32,521 bases of DNA from Ignatzschineria sp. (GTDB lineage: Bacteria > Pseudomonadota > Gammaproteobacteria > Cardiobacteriales > Wohlfahrtiimonadaceae), in the NCBI GenBank assembly GCA_030151245.1, contig JASLEF010000192.1:1-32521 (forward strand). Reading direction: 5' to 3'. Below, piece after piece: positions 16,050-23,655 of the stretch (positions are counted from its first letter, which is position 1; every line of letters starts with the position of its first letter). Position numbers and translations under genes: made by a program. Below the pieces are notes generated by a model, which did no database searches, was not told the origin of the DNA, and worked only from the letters and a program-made list of their open reading frames with translations.

Positions 16050-17492
16050 ATGACACAAGAAGTCACCCAAAAATTCGATGATGTTCTTGAGAATATTGTT
16101 GATTATGTTCGGGATTATGAAGTGAAGTCTGATTTAGCCTACCAGATTGCGCAATATTGTCTTATTGATACATTAGGTTGTGGCCTTGAAGCATTAGATT
16201 ACCCAGAATGTGCGAAGTTAATGGGACCGATCGTTCAAGGAACAGTGGTGCCTAATGGTGCTAAAGTCCCGGGAACACAATTTCAGCTAGATCCGGTACA
16301 AGCTGCTTTTGATATCGGTATGATGGTTCGTTGGTTAGATTTTAACGATACTTGGCTGGCTGCTGAATGGGGACATCCATCAGATAACTTAGGGGGTATT
16401 TTAGCCGTAGCCGATTGGTTATCGCGCGTAGCAATTGCTAATGGTAAAAAGCCACTCACCATGAAAGCGGTATTAACAGCCATGATTAAAGCTCACGAGA
16501 TCCAAGGTTGTATTGCCCTTGAAAATGCCTTCAACCGTGTGGGATTAGATCATGTTATTTTGGTTAAAGTTGCGTCAACAGCAGTGATTTCAGAACTGTT
16601 AGGATTGACCCGTCAAGAAGCACTCAATGCAATTTCTTTAGCATTTGTAGATGGGCAATCTCTTCGTACTTATCGTCATGCACCTAATACAGGATCTCGT
16701 AAATCATGGGCTGCGGGGGATGCTACTTCTCGCGCTGTTCGTTTAAATCTTATGGCGCAAAAAGGGGAGATGGGGTATCCATCAGTCCTGACTGCAAAAA
16801 CGTGGGGTTTTTATGATGTCTTATTTGAAGGAAAGCCCTTTAAATTCCAGCGTGATTACGGGACTTATGTGATGGAAAATGTCCTCTTTAAGATCTCATT
16901 CCCGGCAGAGTTTCACTCACAAACTGCTGTAGAATGTGCCATGACCTTAAAGCAAAAGCTCGATGAAATGGGGAAAACTTCAGAGGATATTGAGCGTATA
17001 GATATCAGAACGCATGAAGCATGTATTCGCATTATTGATAAAAAAGGCCCATTGAATAACCCTGCTGACCGAGATCATTGTATTCAATATATGGTGGCAG
17101 TTCCCCTTATTTTTGGGCGTTTAACAGCCAGTGATTATGAAGATAATATTGCGAAAGATCCTCGAATTGATGCACTTCGCGAAAGAATTATTTGTACTGA
17201 AGACCCAGCGTTTACGAAGGATTATTTTGACCCTGAAAAACGTTCAATCGCAAATGGTTTAACGATCACACTAAAAGATGGCACGACGTTGGATGAGATT
17301 GTGGTGGAATATCCTATTGGGCATGCGCGTCGCCGCGAAGAGGGAATGCCAGTTTTAGTTGAAAAATTTAAAACTAATGTGGCAAGACGTTTCCCAGCAA
17401 AACAGCAAAAAGCAATTCTTGATGTCTCCTTAGACAAAGCAAAGCTTTGGGAAATGCCTGTTAATGAATACGTAGATCTCTATGTTATTTAA
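16050..17492 (+). CDS. prpD: 2-methylcitrate dehydratase
   Basis: Dehydrates 2-methylcitrate to 2-methyl-cis-aconitate without an iron-sulfur cluster. The 480-residue protein belongs to the MmgE/PrpD family; RWLDFNDTWLA (94-104) and GHPSDNLGG (108-116) are its hallmarks, and AGDATSRAVRLNLMA lies mid-protein. The start at 16050 has AGGAG 7 bases upstream; an in-frame TTG at 16044 is less likely. With PrpD present, acnD/prpF are not needed, and rehydration is presumably by AcnB elsewhere. It ends the prp cluster, which lacks prpR and prpE. Confidence 0.96.
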   Translation: MTQEVTQKFDDVLENIVDYVRDYEVKSDLAYQIAQYCLIDTLGCGLEALDYPECAKLMGPIVQGTVVPNGAKVPGTQFQLDPVQAAFDIGMMVRWLDFNDTWLAAEWGHPSDNLGGILAVADWLSRVAIANGKKPLTMKAVLTAMIKAHEIQGCIALENAFNRVGLDHVILVKVASTAVISELLGLTRQEALNAISLAFVDGQSLRTYRHAPNTGSRKSWAAGDATSRAVRLNLMAQKGEMGYPSVLTAKTWGFYDVLFEGKPFKFQRDYGTYVMENVLFKISFPAEFHSQTAVECAMTLKQKLDEMGKTSEDIERIDIRTHEACIRIIDKKGPLNNPADRDHCIQYMVAVPLIFGRLTASDYEDNIAKDPRIDALRERIICTEDPAFTKDYFDPEKRSIANGLTITLKDGTTLDEIVVEYPIGHARRREEGMPVLVEKFKTNVARRFPAKQQKAILDVSLDKAKLWEMPVNEYVDLYVI

Positions 17493-17535
17493 GTTGTAAT
17501 GTTGTAACTTTTTTATCTTGTTTTTTATCATTTAA

Positions 17536-17569
17536 GCTCGGCAGATGGTGATCCGCCGAGCATTTTTTT
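17536..17569 (+). terminator. Rho-independent terminator of prpD
   Basis: GCTCGGC (17536-17542) and GCCGAGC (17555-17561) with a 12-base loop, followed by ATTTTTTT. It lies 43 bases past the prpD stop. The rest of the gap to 17794 shows nothing I can name. Confidence 0.9.
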
Positions 17570-17794
17570 ATTTTTTCTTTGAGAGTCAGTAGAACATTTA
17601 ATAGCTCTTATGAAAGTTTCAGCGATTCATATCGGTATAAAATTGTTCTTTGAGGGAGAAAGGTCTCCGATGATTGTCGCTCTACAATTGATAATATCCG
17701 TTAGTATTCTTCTGGTGATATATGATCCTATCAAAGATATTTGAATGGGGTTTGAGAAGGTGATCCTATTAATGAGGATATTTAGATGGTCCAT

Positions 17795-17832
17795 AAAAAA
17801 GAGTGATCTCGTATTATGCGGACCACTCTTTT
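17795..17832 (-). terminator. Terminator of the pyrFE-DUF1622 operon
   Basis: On the minus strand AAAAGAGTG pairs with CACTCTTTT followed by further Ts, 31 bases after the DUF1622 stop. An overlapping alternative pairing (TGGTCC 17787-17792 with GGACCA 17820-17825) exists. Confidence 0.8.
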
Positions 17833-17863
17833 AGAAAACAAGATTGTTATTTATTGGTGAGAA

Positions 17864-18220
17864 TTACTCTTTTCCAGCTTTAGAGCGATCTTCCATGCCT
17901 GCTTCGATCTCTTTACCTAAGAAGTAAGAGATCGCTGTTCTAATCACAACAATACCACCTAGAATGAGCATATCTTCGATTGAAGGATTCATAATAGTCT
18001 CGATAATATCTGAGGCTATAAGGACTTCTAAACTTAGGAGAATATAAGAACCTAAATAGATTTTAATGCCATTATTCTTGGTAGCAATCTGAAAATGATC
18101 CCCTTTTGAAAACTCATTACGAATAAAATCAAAGGCCGCTTTTACAACGCCTACAAGGAGAATTATGACCGAAAAAGCATTGAGAATATAAACAATATAT
18201 TCAACGACTTCTAACAACAT
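17864..18220 (-). CDS. DUF1622 family membrane protein
   Basis: A 118-residue protein with three predicted membrane helices (about residues 5-25, 50-70 and 82-102) and a charged C-terminus rich in E, K and R. The sequence LVGVVKAAFDFIRNEF and GSYILLSLEVLIASDIIETIMNPS match the DUF1622 pattern, whose function is unknown. It begins immediately after pyrE: its start region TTG-GTG-ATG (18226, 18223, 18220) abuts the pyrE stop, so translation is probably coupled. GGGG lies 7 bases before the TTG, so TTG at 18226 is a real alternative start. A link to pyrimidine metabolism is not established. Confidence 0.8.
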   Translation of the reverse strand: MLLEVVEYIVYILNAFSVIILLVGVVKAAFDFIRNEFSKGDHFQIATKNNGIKIYLGSYILLSLEVLIASDIIETIMNPSIEDMLILGGIVVIRTAISYFLGKEIEAGMEDRSKAGKE

Positions 18221-18226
18221 CACCAA

Positions 18227-18853
18227 TTATTTACCCCAATTACCAGGATCTTTATTCCACTCAGTGAGTGCAATACGTTCTTCTTCCGTAATAATATCTT
18301 TCGCTAGAGCAGTTTCAAGGAGTGCGGGGTAGTTGCTCAAGGTTGCATGACGGAGACCTTCTTTATTAAAGTTTTCCCCGGCAATCGGTAATTCATAGGA
18401 GAAAATTGCGGCAACCCCTAATACTTCAGCGCCAGCTTCACGTAGTGCATGTGCACAGGTGATAGAGCTTCCGCCTGTAGAGATTAAGTCTTCGACAATA
18501 ACCACTTTTTGACCCGGTTTGATAATGCCTTCAATCATATTACCGCGCCCATGTTTTTTCGGGGAACTTCTCACATAAACCATCGGTTTTTCTAAAACTG
18601 CACTTACCCATGAAGCGTGTGGAATACCTGCGGTTGCTGTACCGGCAACCACTTCAGCTTCTGGAAATTTCTCTTGAATGAGTTTAATAAGGTTTTTTGA
18701 AATAAACTTCCGAACCTCAGGGTAGCTCACAATAAGTCGGTTATCACAGTAGATAGGTGATTTAATCCCTGAAGCCCAAGTAAAAGGCTCATTAGGAGAA
18801 AGTGAAACGGCATTAATAGAGAGGAGCGCTTCTGCAACATCTTGTTTTATCAT
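18227..18853 (-). CDS. pyrE: Orotate phosphoribosyltransferase
   Basis: Joins orotate to PRPP to give OMP. The 208-residue protein has the PRPP-binding motif VVIVEDLISTGGSS at 117-130 and the flexible loop SSPKKHGRGNMIEG around 96-109. Its N-terminus, AVSLSPNEPFTWASGIKSPIYCDNR-like, is the Bacillus/Lactobacillus type, quite unlike E. coli PyrE. Its start overlaps the pyrF stop as ATGA (18850-18853), indicating translational coupling. Transcription comes from the attenuated promoter ahead of pyrF. The Firmicutes-like sequence and pyrFE gene order suggest acquisition by transfer. Confidence 0.96.
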   Translation of the reverse strand: MIKQDVAEALLSINAVSLSPNEPFTWASGIKSPIYCDNRLIVSYPEVRKFISKNLIKLIQEKFPEAEVVAGTATAGIPHASWVSAVLEKPMVYVRSSPKKHGRGNMIEGIIKPGQKVVIVEDLISTGGSSITCAHALREAGAEVLGVAAIFSYELPIAGENFNKEGLRHATLSNYPALLETALAKDIITEEERIALTEWNKDPGNWGK

Positions 18854-19560
18854 ATTGTTCTATCCCATTCTTCTTTAACGGTGTAATAAGCTTGTAACGG
18901 ATCTTTCGCTTGTGTAATTGAACGACCCACAACAATGTAACTGGAACCATTTTTCTTTGCTTCATGTGGTGTCATGATACGTCTTTGATCATCGGCAGCA
19001 TCTGATGCAAGACGAATACCTGGTGTGACACAGAGGAAGCTTTCTCGAGTATTTTCTTTAACCATTTTAGCTTCAAGAGCGGAGCAAACAACTCCATCAA
19101 GGCCTGAGTTATTAGTCATCTTACTATAATGAATCACAGACTCGAGTAGACTTGTTTGGATATTTTGCTCTTGTTGCATCTCGGACTCACTCATACTTGT
19201 GAGTTGAGTGACGGCAATAAGACGAGGTCTTTTAGAGTTACCACTGCCAATTTCTAATCCTTCAAGCGCCTCTTCCATCATGCGCTTCCCTCCTGCAGCA
19301 TGGACGTTGACCATATCAACGCCCATTTTAGCAAGTCCGATCATTGCACTTTTTACAGTATTGGGGATGTCATAGAGCTTTAGGTCTAAGAAAACCTCGT
19401 AGCCCCTAGCTTTTAATGTTTCGACTAACATGGGACCTTCATTGTAGAAAAGCTCCATGCCAATCTTAATATAGAGTTCTTCTTCTCTTGGCATCATTTC
19501 CAAAAATGCCTTGGTTTCAAGGTAGTTTGGAAAGTCGAGTGCAATAATTGGTTTTGTCAT
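18850..19560 (-). CDS. pyrF: Orotidine 5'-phosphate decarboxylase
   Basis: Decarboxylates OMP to UMP. The 236-residue protein has the catalytic DLKLYDIPNTV motif (D59, K61, D64), NVHAAGG, LIAVTQLTSMS, SGLDGVVCS, VTPGIR and GSSYIVVGRSIT, all matching the Bacillus-type PyrF. The upstream ribosome site is weak (AAGAAGA), which may add a translational layer. The gene starts 27 bases after the attenuator T-run, so transcription depends on read-through of that terminator. First gene of pyrF-pyrE-DUF1622. Confidence 0.97.
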   Translation of the reverse strand: MTKPIIALDFPNYLETKAFLEMMPREEELYIKIGMELFYNEGPMLVETLKARGYEVFLDLKLYDIPNTVKSAMIGLAKMGVDMVNVHAAGGKRMMEEALEGLEIGSGNSKRPRLIAVTQLTSMSESEMQQEQNIQTSLLESVIHYSKMTNNSGLDGVVCSALEAKMVKENTRESFLCVTPGIRLASDAADDQRRIMTPHEAKKNGSSYIVVGRSITQAKDPLQAYYTVKEEWDRTI

Positions 19561-19587
19561 TATATTGTTCTTCTTTTATTTTTTTCC

Positions 19588-19612
19588 AAAAAAAAACCGA
19601 CTAGTGTCGGTT
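19588..19612 (-). terminator. pyrFE attenuator terminator
   Basis: On the minus strand AACCGAC (19612-19606), loop ACTA, GTCGGTT (19601-19595), then seven Ts. The leader-peptide stop codon TAG lies across the loop/right-arm boundary (19603-19601), so a ribosome finishing the leader would cover the left arm and prevent the hairpin. Confidence 0.92.
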
Positions 19613-19663
19613 ATTCATTAAATAAGAAGTGTCGCGGTAAGTTGATGTTTTGACATATCTCAT
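19601..19663 (-). CDS. Leader peptide of the pyrFE operon
   Basis: A 20-residue ORF, MRYVKTSTYRDTSYLMNNRH, has a perfect AAGGAG 7 bases before its ATG, and its stop sits inside the terminator hairpin. The arrangement matches the coupled transcription-translation attenuation known for enterobacterial pyrBI and pyrE: when UTP is low, polymerase pauses, the ribosome catches up and read-through occurs. The pyrimidine-rich stretch CTTCTTATTT (minus strand, about 19630-19620) could be the UTP-sensitive pause region. Amino-acid sensing is unlikely, since no codon is strongly repeated (three each of Tyr, Arg and Thr). Confidence 0.8.
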   Translation of the reverse strand: MRYVKTSTYRDTSYLMNNRH

Positions 19664-20263
19664 AGCGTTTCTCCTTATTGATCATTTTTTATGTTCTCAA
19701 AAATTTGCAATATTTTAGCACTCAAACAGAAGAATAGGAAATGTTATTTTTATTAGGCTGTGGATAACTCTGTGTGTAAATAGGGGAATTATTCTCTCTA
19801 ATAAAAGTCGATTATCTATAAGATCTACTCAAGAGGAAGATACTCCCAGACAACTTGAGAAAAGGGTAAATAGGGATGTTTTTTGAGAGATTTATCTTAA
19901 AAATACAATAATGGATCTATTAAGAAAGCATTCAAAAGATCGTTATCGGGATTGAATGGAGGCGGTTTTTGGAAAAAAAGGATCTTGATTGGTGTAAATT
20001 TTATCTTTAAAAATGAATTTATTTAAAAATTAGGGGGATTTGTTCTCATCTTTTCCTCCTTTTATTGAAAAAATAGAGAGTTGATAAAATTTAACTGATT
20101 GAATTTGTTTTGTTTTGTTTAATTTAAAAGATTGTTTGCAAAAACAGATAGACAAATGAAATAAACTATCTAATAATAATGATTCTCAACGGAGATTAAA
20201 GTTCAATTGAGAATTGAAACGCAGGATGGTACACTTTAACTCAATCGAGATGATAGTGATTGT
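19664..20263. other. Gene-free gap between the pyr leader and the iron-uptake promoter
   Basis: About 600 AT-rich bases. It should contain the pyrFE promoter (minus) but no convincing -35/-10 pair is visible. It has one exact TGTGGATAA (19759-19767), again in the extended form TGTGGATAACTCTGT. A partial Fur-like site (AATAATGATTCTCA, about 20174-20187) lies near its right end. No coding ORF is seen. Confidence 0.5.
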
Positions 20264-20282
20264 GATTATGATTATCATTCTC
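20264..20282. promoter_or_regulatory. Fur box
   Basis: GATTATGATTATCATTCTC agrees with the 19-base Fur consensus at 16 positions. It is preceded by further GAT-type hexamers (GATAGT, GATTGT from about 20252), giving an extended array. It lies 98 bases before the siderophore-binding-protein start and predicts repression by iron. Confidence 0.85.
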
Positions 20283-20379
20283 TTAAGGGTGAAGCCGATA
20301 GATAGAAAATATGTAAATCGATGCGTTTTTATCGGTTTTAAGTAAAATTTTGATGAAAGAATTTAAAGAGAGAATTTTG

Positions 20380-21246
20380 ATGAAAACTTTATTAAAACGT
20401 AGCATGCTGTTATTACCTCTAATGATGAGCCTATCTTTAGCCAATCCTTTGGAGTCTGCAACAGGGGTTGTGATGGACTTTGGGGCGGTGGATACTTTAG
20501 TCGTTTTAGATAAAACAGATGCTATTAGTGCTCTACCGATGAGAAATCTTCCCCGTTATCTTGGTGATATAGATACTACGACGATGAAGGATGGGGGCGG
20601 TATGAAAGAACCCAACTTAGATGTTTATGCTGAAATAAAGCCGGCATTTATCGTAATCTCTCCTCGTCTTGGCGGAAAAGTTGAAGAATTAAGTCAATAT
20701 GCTCCTGTTTTGAATTTTGCTGCAAATGCAGATGATTATTATCCCTCTGTAACCCAAAATATTTTAGAGCTTGCAAAATTAGTGGATGCGGAAGAGGCTG
20801 CGAATAGATCATTAAATACACTCAATACAACTTTAGATACGATTAAAGCAGATATTGCCACTAGTGATAAGCGGGCATTAACGATGATGCATAATGCCGG
20901 GAATGTTTTTGCTACTCCGGCAGGTGGACATGGGCAATATATCCACAATTTTCTAGGTGTTAAAAATGCTGTGATAGAGCCTATTGAGGGGCGTCAGGTG
21001 GTTGATATCGCTTATTTAAATGAAATTCAACCGGATCTACTTTTTATCATTGATAGAAGTGCAGCAATAGGCCAAGAACCTCTAGATTTAGAGACATTTA
21101 AGAGGGATGTTGTGGCGAATGCAAAAACTCAAGCGGGGAAAGAGATCAAAGTTGTTTATCTAGATCCAACGCTGTGGTACTTATCAGGTAATGGATTGAT
21201 GAGTATGGAAATGCAAGCGAAAGAAGTGCAAAAAGGGCTTCAATAA
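20380..21246 (+). CDS. Iron-siderophore ABC transporter substrate-binding protein
   Basis: A 288-residue periplasmic protein of the FatB/CeuE/YclQ-like TroA class that binds ferric siderophores (often catecholate). The start MKTLLKRS at 20380 begins a Sec signal peptide (hydrophobic MLLLPLMMSLSLA, cleavage near LANP, about residue 22); an upstream in-frame ATG at 20353 would place 9 extra residues before it. Class features: VVMDFGAVDTLVVL, LPRYLG, EPNLDVYAEIKPAFIVISPR, and PDLLFIIDRS. Fur control is indicated upstream. No permease or ATPase gene follows, so it is an orphan binding protein or the sole remnant of a larger cluster. Confidence 0.88.
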   Translation: MKTLLKRSMLLLPLMMSLSLANPLESATGVVMDFGAVDTLVVLDKTDAISALPMRNLPRYLGDIDTTTMKDGGGMKEPNLDVYAEIKPAFIVISPRLGGKVEELSQYAPVLNFAANADDYYPSVTQNILELAKLVDAEEAANRSLNTLNTTLDTIKADIATSDKRALTMMHNAGNVFATPAGGHGQYIHNFLGVKNAVIEPIEGRQVVDIAYLNEIQPDLLFIIDRSAAIGQEPLDLETFKRDVVANAKTQAGKEIKVVYLDPTLWYLSGNGLMSMEMQAKEVQKGLQ

Positions 21247-21312
21247 GTATTTAAAGTTTTCCCTTATTTTTTCATATAGTTATGTTGTTATTAAAGTAGT
21301 TTCTGCTCTTGG

Positions 21313-21440
21313 CCCTGACTTTTAGAAATAAAAATTTGTTGACTTCCTCCAAAAACCATGCAAATTATATCCTAAGAATTTCTAAAAGATCAGGGTTCTT
21401 TTTTTGTCCTGACACTTCAACGTCATGACAAAAAAAGAAC
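21313..21440. other. Two overlapping long hairpins
   Basis: Hairpin A: CCCTGA-C-TTTTAGAAAT (21313-21329) with ATTTCTAAAA-GA-TCAGGG (21378-21395), then TTCTTTTTTT, which resembles a terminator for the siderophore gene. Hairpin B: GTTCTTTTTTTGTC (21395-21408) with GACAAAAAAAGAAC (21427-21440), perfect over 14 bp, plus an inner TGAC/GTCA. The T-run of A is the left arm of B, so the two are alternative or serial structures. Confidence 0.7.
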
Positions 21441-21494
21441 TTATATAGTGGATCTATCAAGGCTTTTAAAGTTTTGCACTATGCCTCGATCATT

Positions 21495-21524
21495 GGAATT
21501 CTCGAAATAGTTATTAGAGAATCC
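21495..21524. promoter_or_regulatory. Inverted repeat upstream of trpL, candidate operator
   Basis: GGAATTCTC and GAGAATCC-type arms flank an AT-rich centre, about 40 bases before the trp leader ATG. It does not match the E. coli TrpR operator (CTAGTTAACTAG). A trp promoter must lie near here but is not clearly recognisable. Confidence 0.35.
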
Positions 21525-21560
21525 ACTTGTTTTATATTTTTTACTTATTAGGAACAATCC

Positions 21561-21650
21561 ATGATTGCCATGTTATCAGTTCGCATTATCCGTCGTTGGT
21601 GGTTACGCGCATTTTTGAGCGGGCAATCACTGTACTTGAGTGGAAAATAG
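21561..21650 (+). CDS. trpL: trp operon leader peptide
   Basis: A 29-codon ORF with AGGA 7 bases before the ATG. It has tandem tryptophan codons (TGGTGG, residues 13-14) after RIIRR, followed by LRAFLSGQ. Position and content are those of a classical TrpL: ribosome stalling at the Trp codons when charged tRNA-Trp is scarce frees the downstream antiterminator. Confidence 0.93.
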   Translation: MIAMLSVRIIRRWWLRAFLSGQSLYLSGK

Positions 21651-21702
21651 AAAAGTAAAACAGTGACCAACAGTTAAGAGCCCGCAATCGCGGGCTTTTT
21701 TT
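21619..21702 (+). terminator. trp attenuator (antiterminator and terminator)
   Basis: Terminator: AGCCCGC (21679-21685), loop AATC, GCGGGCT (21690-21696), then Ts. Antiterminator: GCGGGC (21619-21624) pairs with GCCCGC (21680-21685), and inside it CACTGT (21629-21634) pairs with ACAGTG (21660-21665). The two structures exclude each other. CGCGCA/TGAGCG near 21608-21620 could be the early pause hairpin overlapping the leader coding region. Confidence 0.92.
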
Positions 21703-21742
21703 ATTCTAGCGGTTGCGGCAATATGAGAAGAGAGAGGGTAAA

Positions 21743-23446
21743 ATGTCAGAGGTTGTATTTAAAAGGTCAGAAATATTTACGATTAGTCGCGAAATTACGA
21801 TTGATTTTGAGCCATTTAAGCTTTTTAAAGCGATTATTCAAAGCGAAAATAAACGCCATGGAATGTTATTTGAGTCAGCGAGAACAGACGATCAAAGTGC
21901 CTTAAAAAGTATGTTAGTCACAAAAGTTTCTTTAAGAATTACGGCATTAAAAGATCTTGTAACGGTGACTGCAACAAGCACGATCGGACACTATCTATTA
22001 GCATTTCTTAAAAATGCTCTACAGAGCGAATTGATTGAGGAAGATGCAGATAGCGCCCAGTTTCATTTTAGAAATGACAGAAGCCGTTATCCTCGAGGGG
22101 TATTAACCGTATTAGATCCTCTATTGAGCTTAAAAAATCCAGAGTTTGATCCTTTTATTGGGGGATTATTTGGGTATGATTTGGTGGGGGAGTTTTATGA
22201 GGTTCCTGTGCCAGAGAAAGGACGTGAACAGGATCTTTGTCTCTATTTTGCAGAAGAGATGATCATCTTAGATCATAAAGCTAAAAAAGGAACTTATGAA
22301 CATCTTTACCTTGATGCCATTACCCTTTCTCGAATGGAAGCTTATCGTTCATTTAATCAGCAATCTCAGACTTATGAACGATTAGTCAATGAATTGAATC
22401 AACAAGAAGAAAAAACTTTCCCCACAATATCCTCAGAGTTATCCACAAGAAATGCGCATTTTTCTACAGCTCATCCCCAAGATTCTTTTTCCTCACCTAC
22501 TGCACAGGATTGTCAGCAAACTTATCAACAAAGTTATCCACAACCCTCAAGTATTACATCGCCGATTGTAAGTCTTAAAAATGGCGTGAATGTTCCAGAT
22601 AGTCGAGGATTTGCAGAGGCTGTTCACCATTTTATTGCGCAGATTAACGCCGGGAAATTATTACAAATAGTGCCTTCTCGGGCTTTCACCTTGCCGTGTC
22701 CCGATCCTTTTGCGAGTTATTATGCTTTAAAAACGGCTTATCCAAGCCCTTATCTCTTTTATTTACATGATGAAAACTTTACACTTTTTGGTGCATCTCC
22801 AGAGTCGGCATTGAAATACTCTCCTGAAACTAGAGAGTTAGAACTCTATCCTATTGCGGGAACTAAAAAGCGTGGCATGATCGATGGAGAGATCGATTCA
22901 CAACTTGATATTGTGATGGAAGAGATGTTGAAAGCAGATCCTAAAGAAGTCTCAGAACATATGATGTTAGTGGATTTAGCAAAAGAAGATCTATTACAAA
23001 TATCGGAGCCTGATTCAGTTTATGTGAAAGATCTGATGAAGATCGATCGTTATCGTTATGTGATGCATTTAGTCTCTCGCGTTGCGGGTAAACTGAAAGA
23101 TGGTTTATCTCCTATTGATGCTTATCTTGCTGTGATGAATATGGGGACCTTAACTGGTGCGCCTAAAATTTATGCGATGCAAGAGATCTATCGTTATGAG
23201 ACACAAGCACGAGGTAGTTACGGTGGTGCGATAGGATATATTCAAGGGACGATGTATGGGGATCGTTTTGATAGCGCTATCGTGATCCGTTCAGCATATG
23301 TACAAAATGGCATTGCCAAAGTACAAGCGGGGGCTGGTATTGTTGCTGATTCTGTCGCAGCAAGTGAAATTGAGGAGACAGAGAGTAAGGCGAGTAGTGT
23401 TGTGATGGCGATTTTAAAGTCCCAACAGAAAGCTGCAGAATCTTAA
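21743..23446 (+). CDS. trpE: Anthranilate synthase component I
   Basis: Makes anthranilate from chorismate with the TrpG amidotransferase, the first step of tryptophan synthesis. The 567-residue protein starts at 21743 with GAGAGGG 4 bases upstream. Signatures: the feedback-inhibition motif LFESA near residue 42, GASPESALKYS, IAGTKKRG, EHMMLVDLAKEDL, GTLTGAPKIYAMQ and GSYGGAIGYI. It is longer than E. coli TrpE (520), mainly through a Q/S/T-rich linker, residues 219-283, between the N-terminal and catalytic parts. That linker contains two exact TTATCCACA sites (22439, 22534). No trpG, trpD or other trp gene follows, so the trp pathway is split. The leader peptide upstream implies attenuation. 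Confidence 0.96.
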   Translation: MSEVVFKRSEIFTISREITIDFEPFKLFKAIIQSENKRHGMLFESARTDDQSALKSMLVTKVSLRITALKDLVTVTATSTIGHYLLAFLKNALQSELIEEDADSAQFHFRNDRSRYPRGVLTVLDPLLSLKNPEFDPFIGGLFGYDLVGEFYEVPVPEKGREQDLCLYFAEEMIILDHKAKKGTYEHLYLDAITLSRMEAYRSFNQQSQTYERLVNELNQQEEKTFPTISSELSTRNAHFSTAHPQDSFSSPTAQDCQQTYQQSYPQPSSITSPIVSLKNGVNVPDSRGFAEAVHHFIAQINAGKLLQIVPSRAFTLPCPDPFASYYALKTAYPSPYLFYLHDENFTLFGASPESALKYSPETRELELYPIAGTKKRGMIDGEIDSQLDIVMEEMLKADPKEVSEHMMLVDLAKEDLLQISEPDSVYVKDLMKIDRYRYVMHLVSRVAGKLKDGLSPIDAYLAVMNMGTLTGAPKIYAMQEIYRYETQARGSYGGAIGYIQGTMYGDRFDSAIVIRSAYVQNGIAKVQAGAGIVADSVAASEIEETESKASSVVMAILKSQQKAAES

Positions 23447-23655
23447 TATTGTTTGTCGTTATGAAAAGTAGGAGTCCTTATTGAGAAATATGTTACGCTC
23501 GATAAAGACTCATCTGACAACGATGTTTAACGCTATAAATAGAATAAAAGTACCCTTTTTATTGGAAAATATTAAACGTCAATAGACAAAATCTATCCCA
23601 TTGTGAAGATGAGCGTTATGAATGATTTTTAGATATGAAAATAGGGAGAAGTTTC

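Noticed and set aside
17493..17794. Small RNA or gene between prpD and the pyr terminator
   Set aside because: Only the prpD terminator is supported; no promoter, ORF or conserved structure is evident in the rest.
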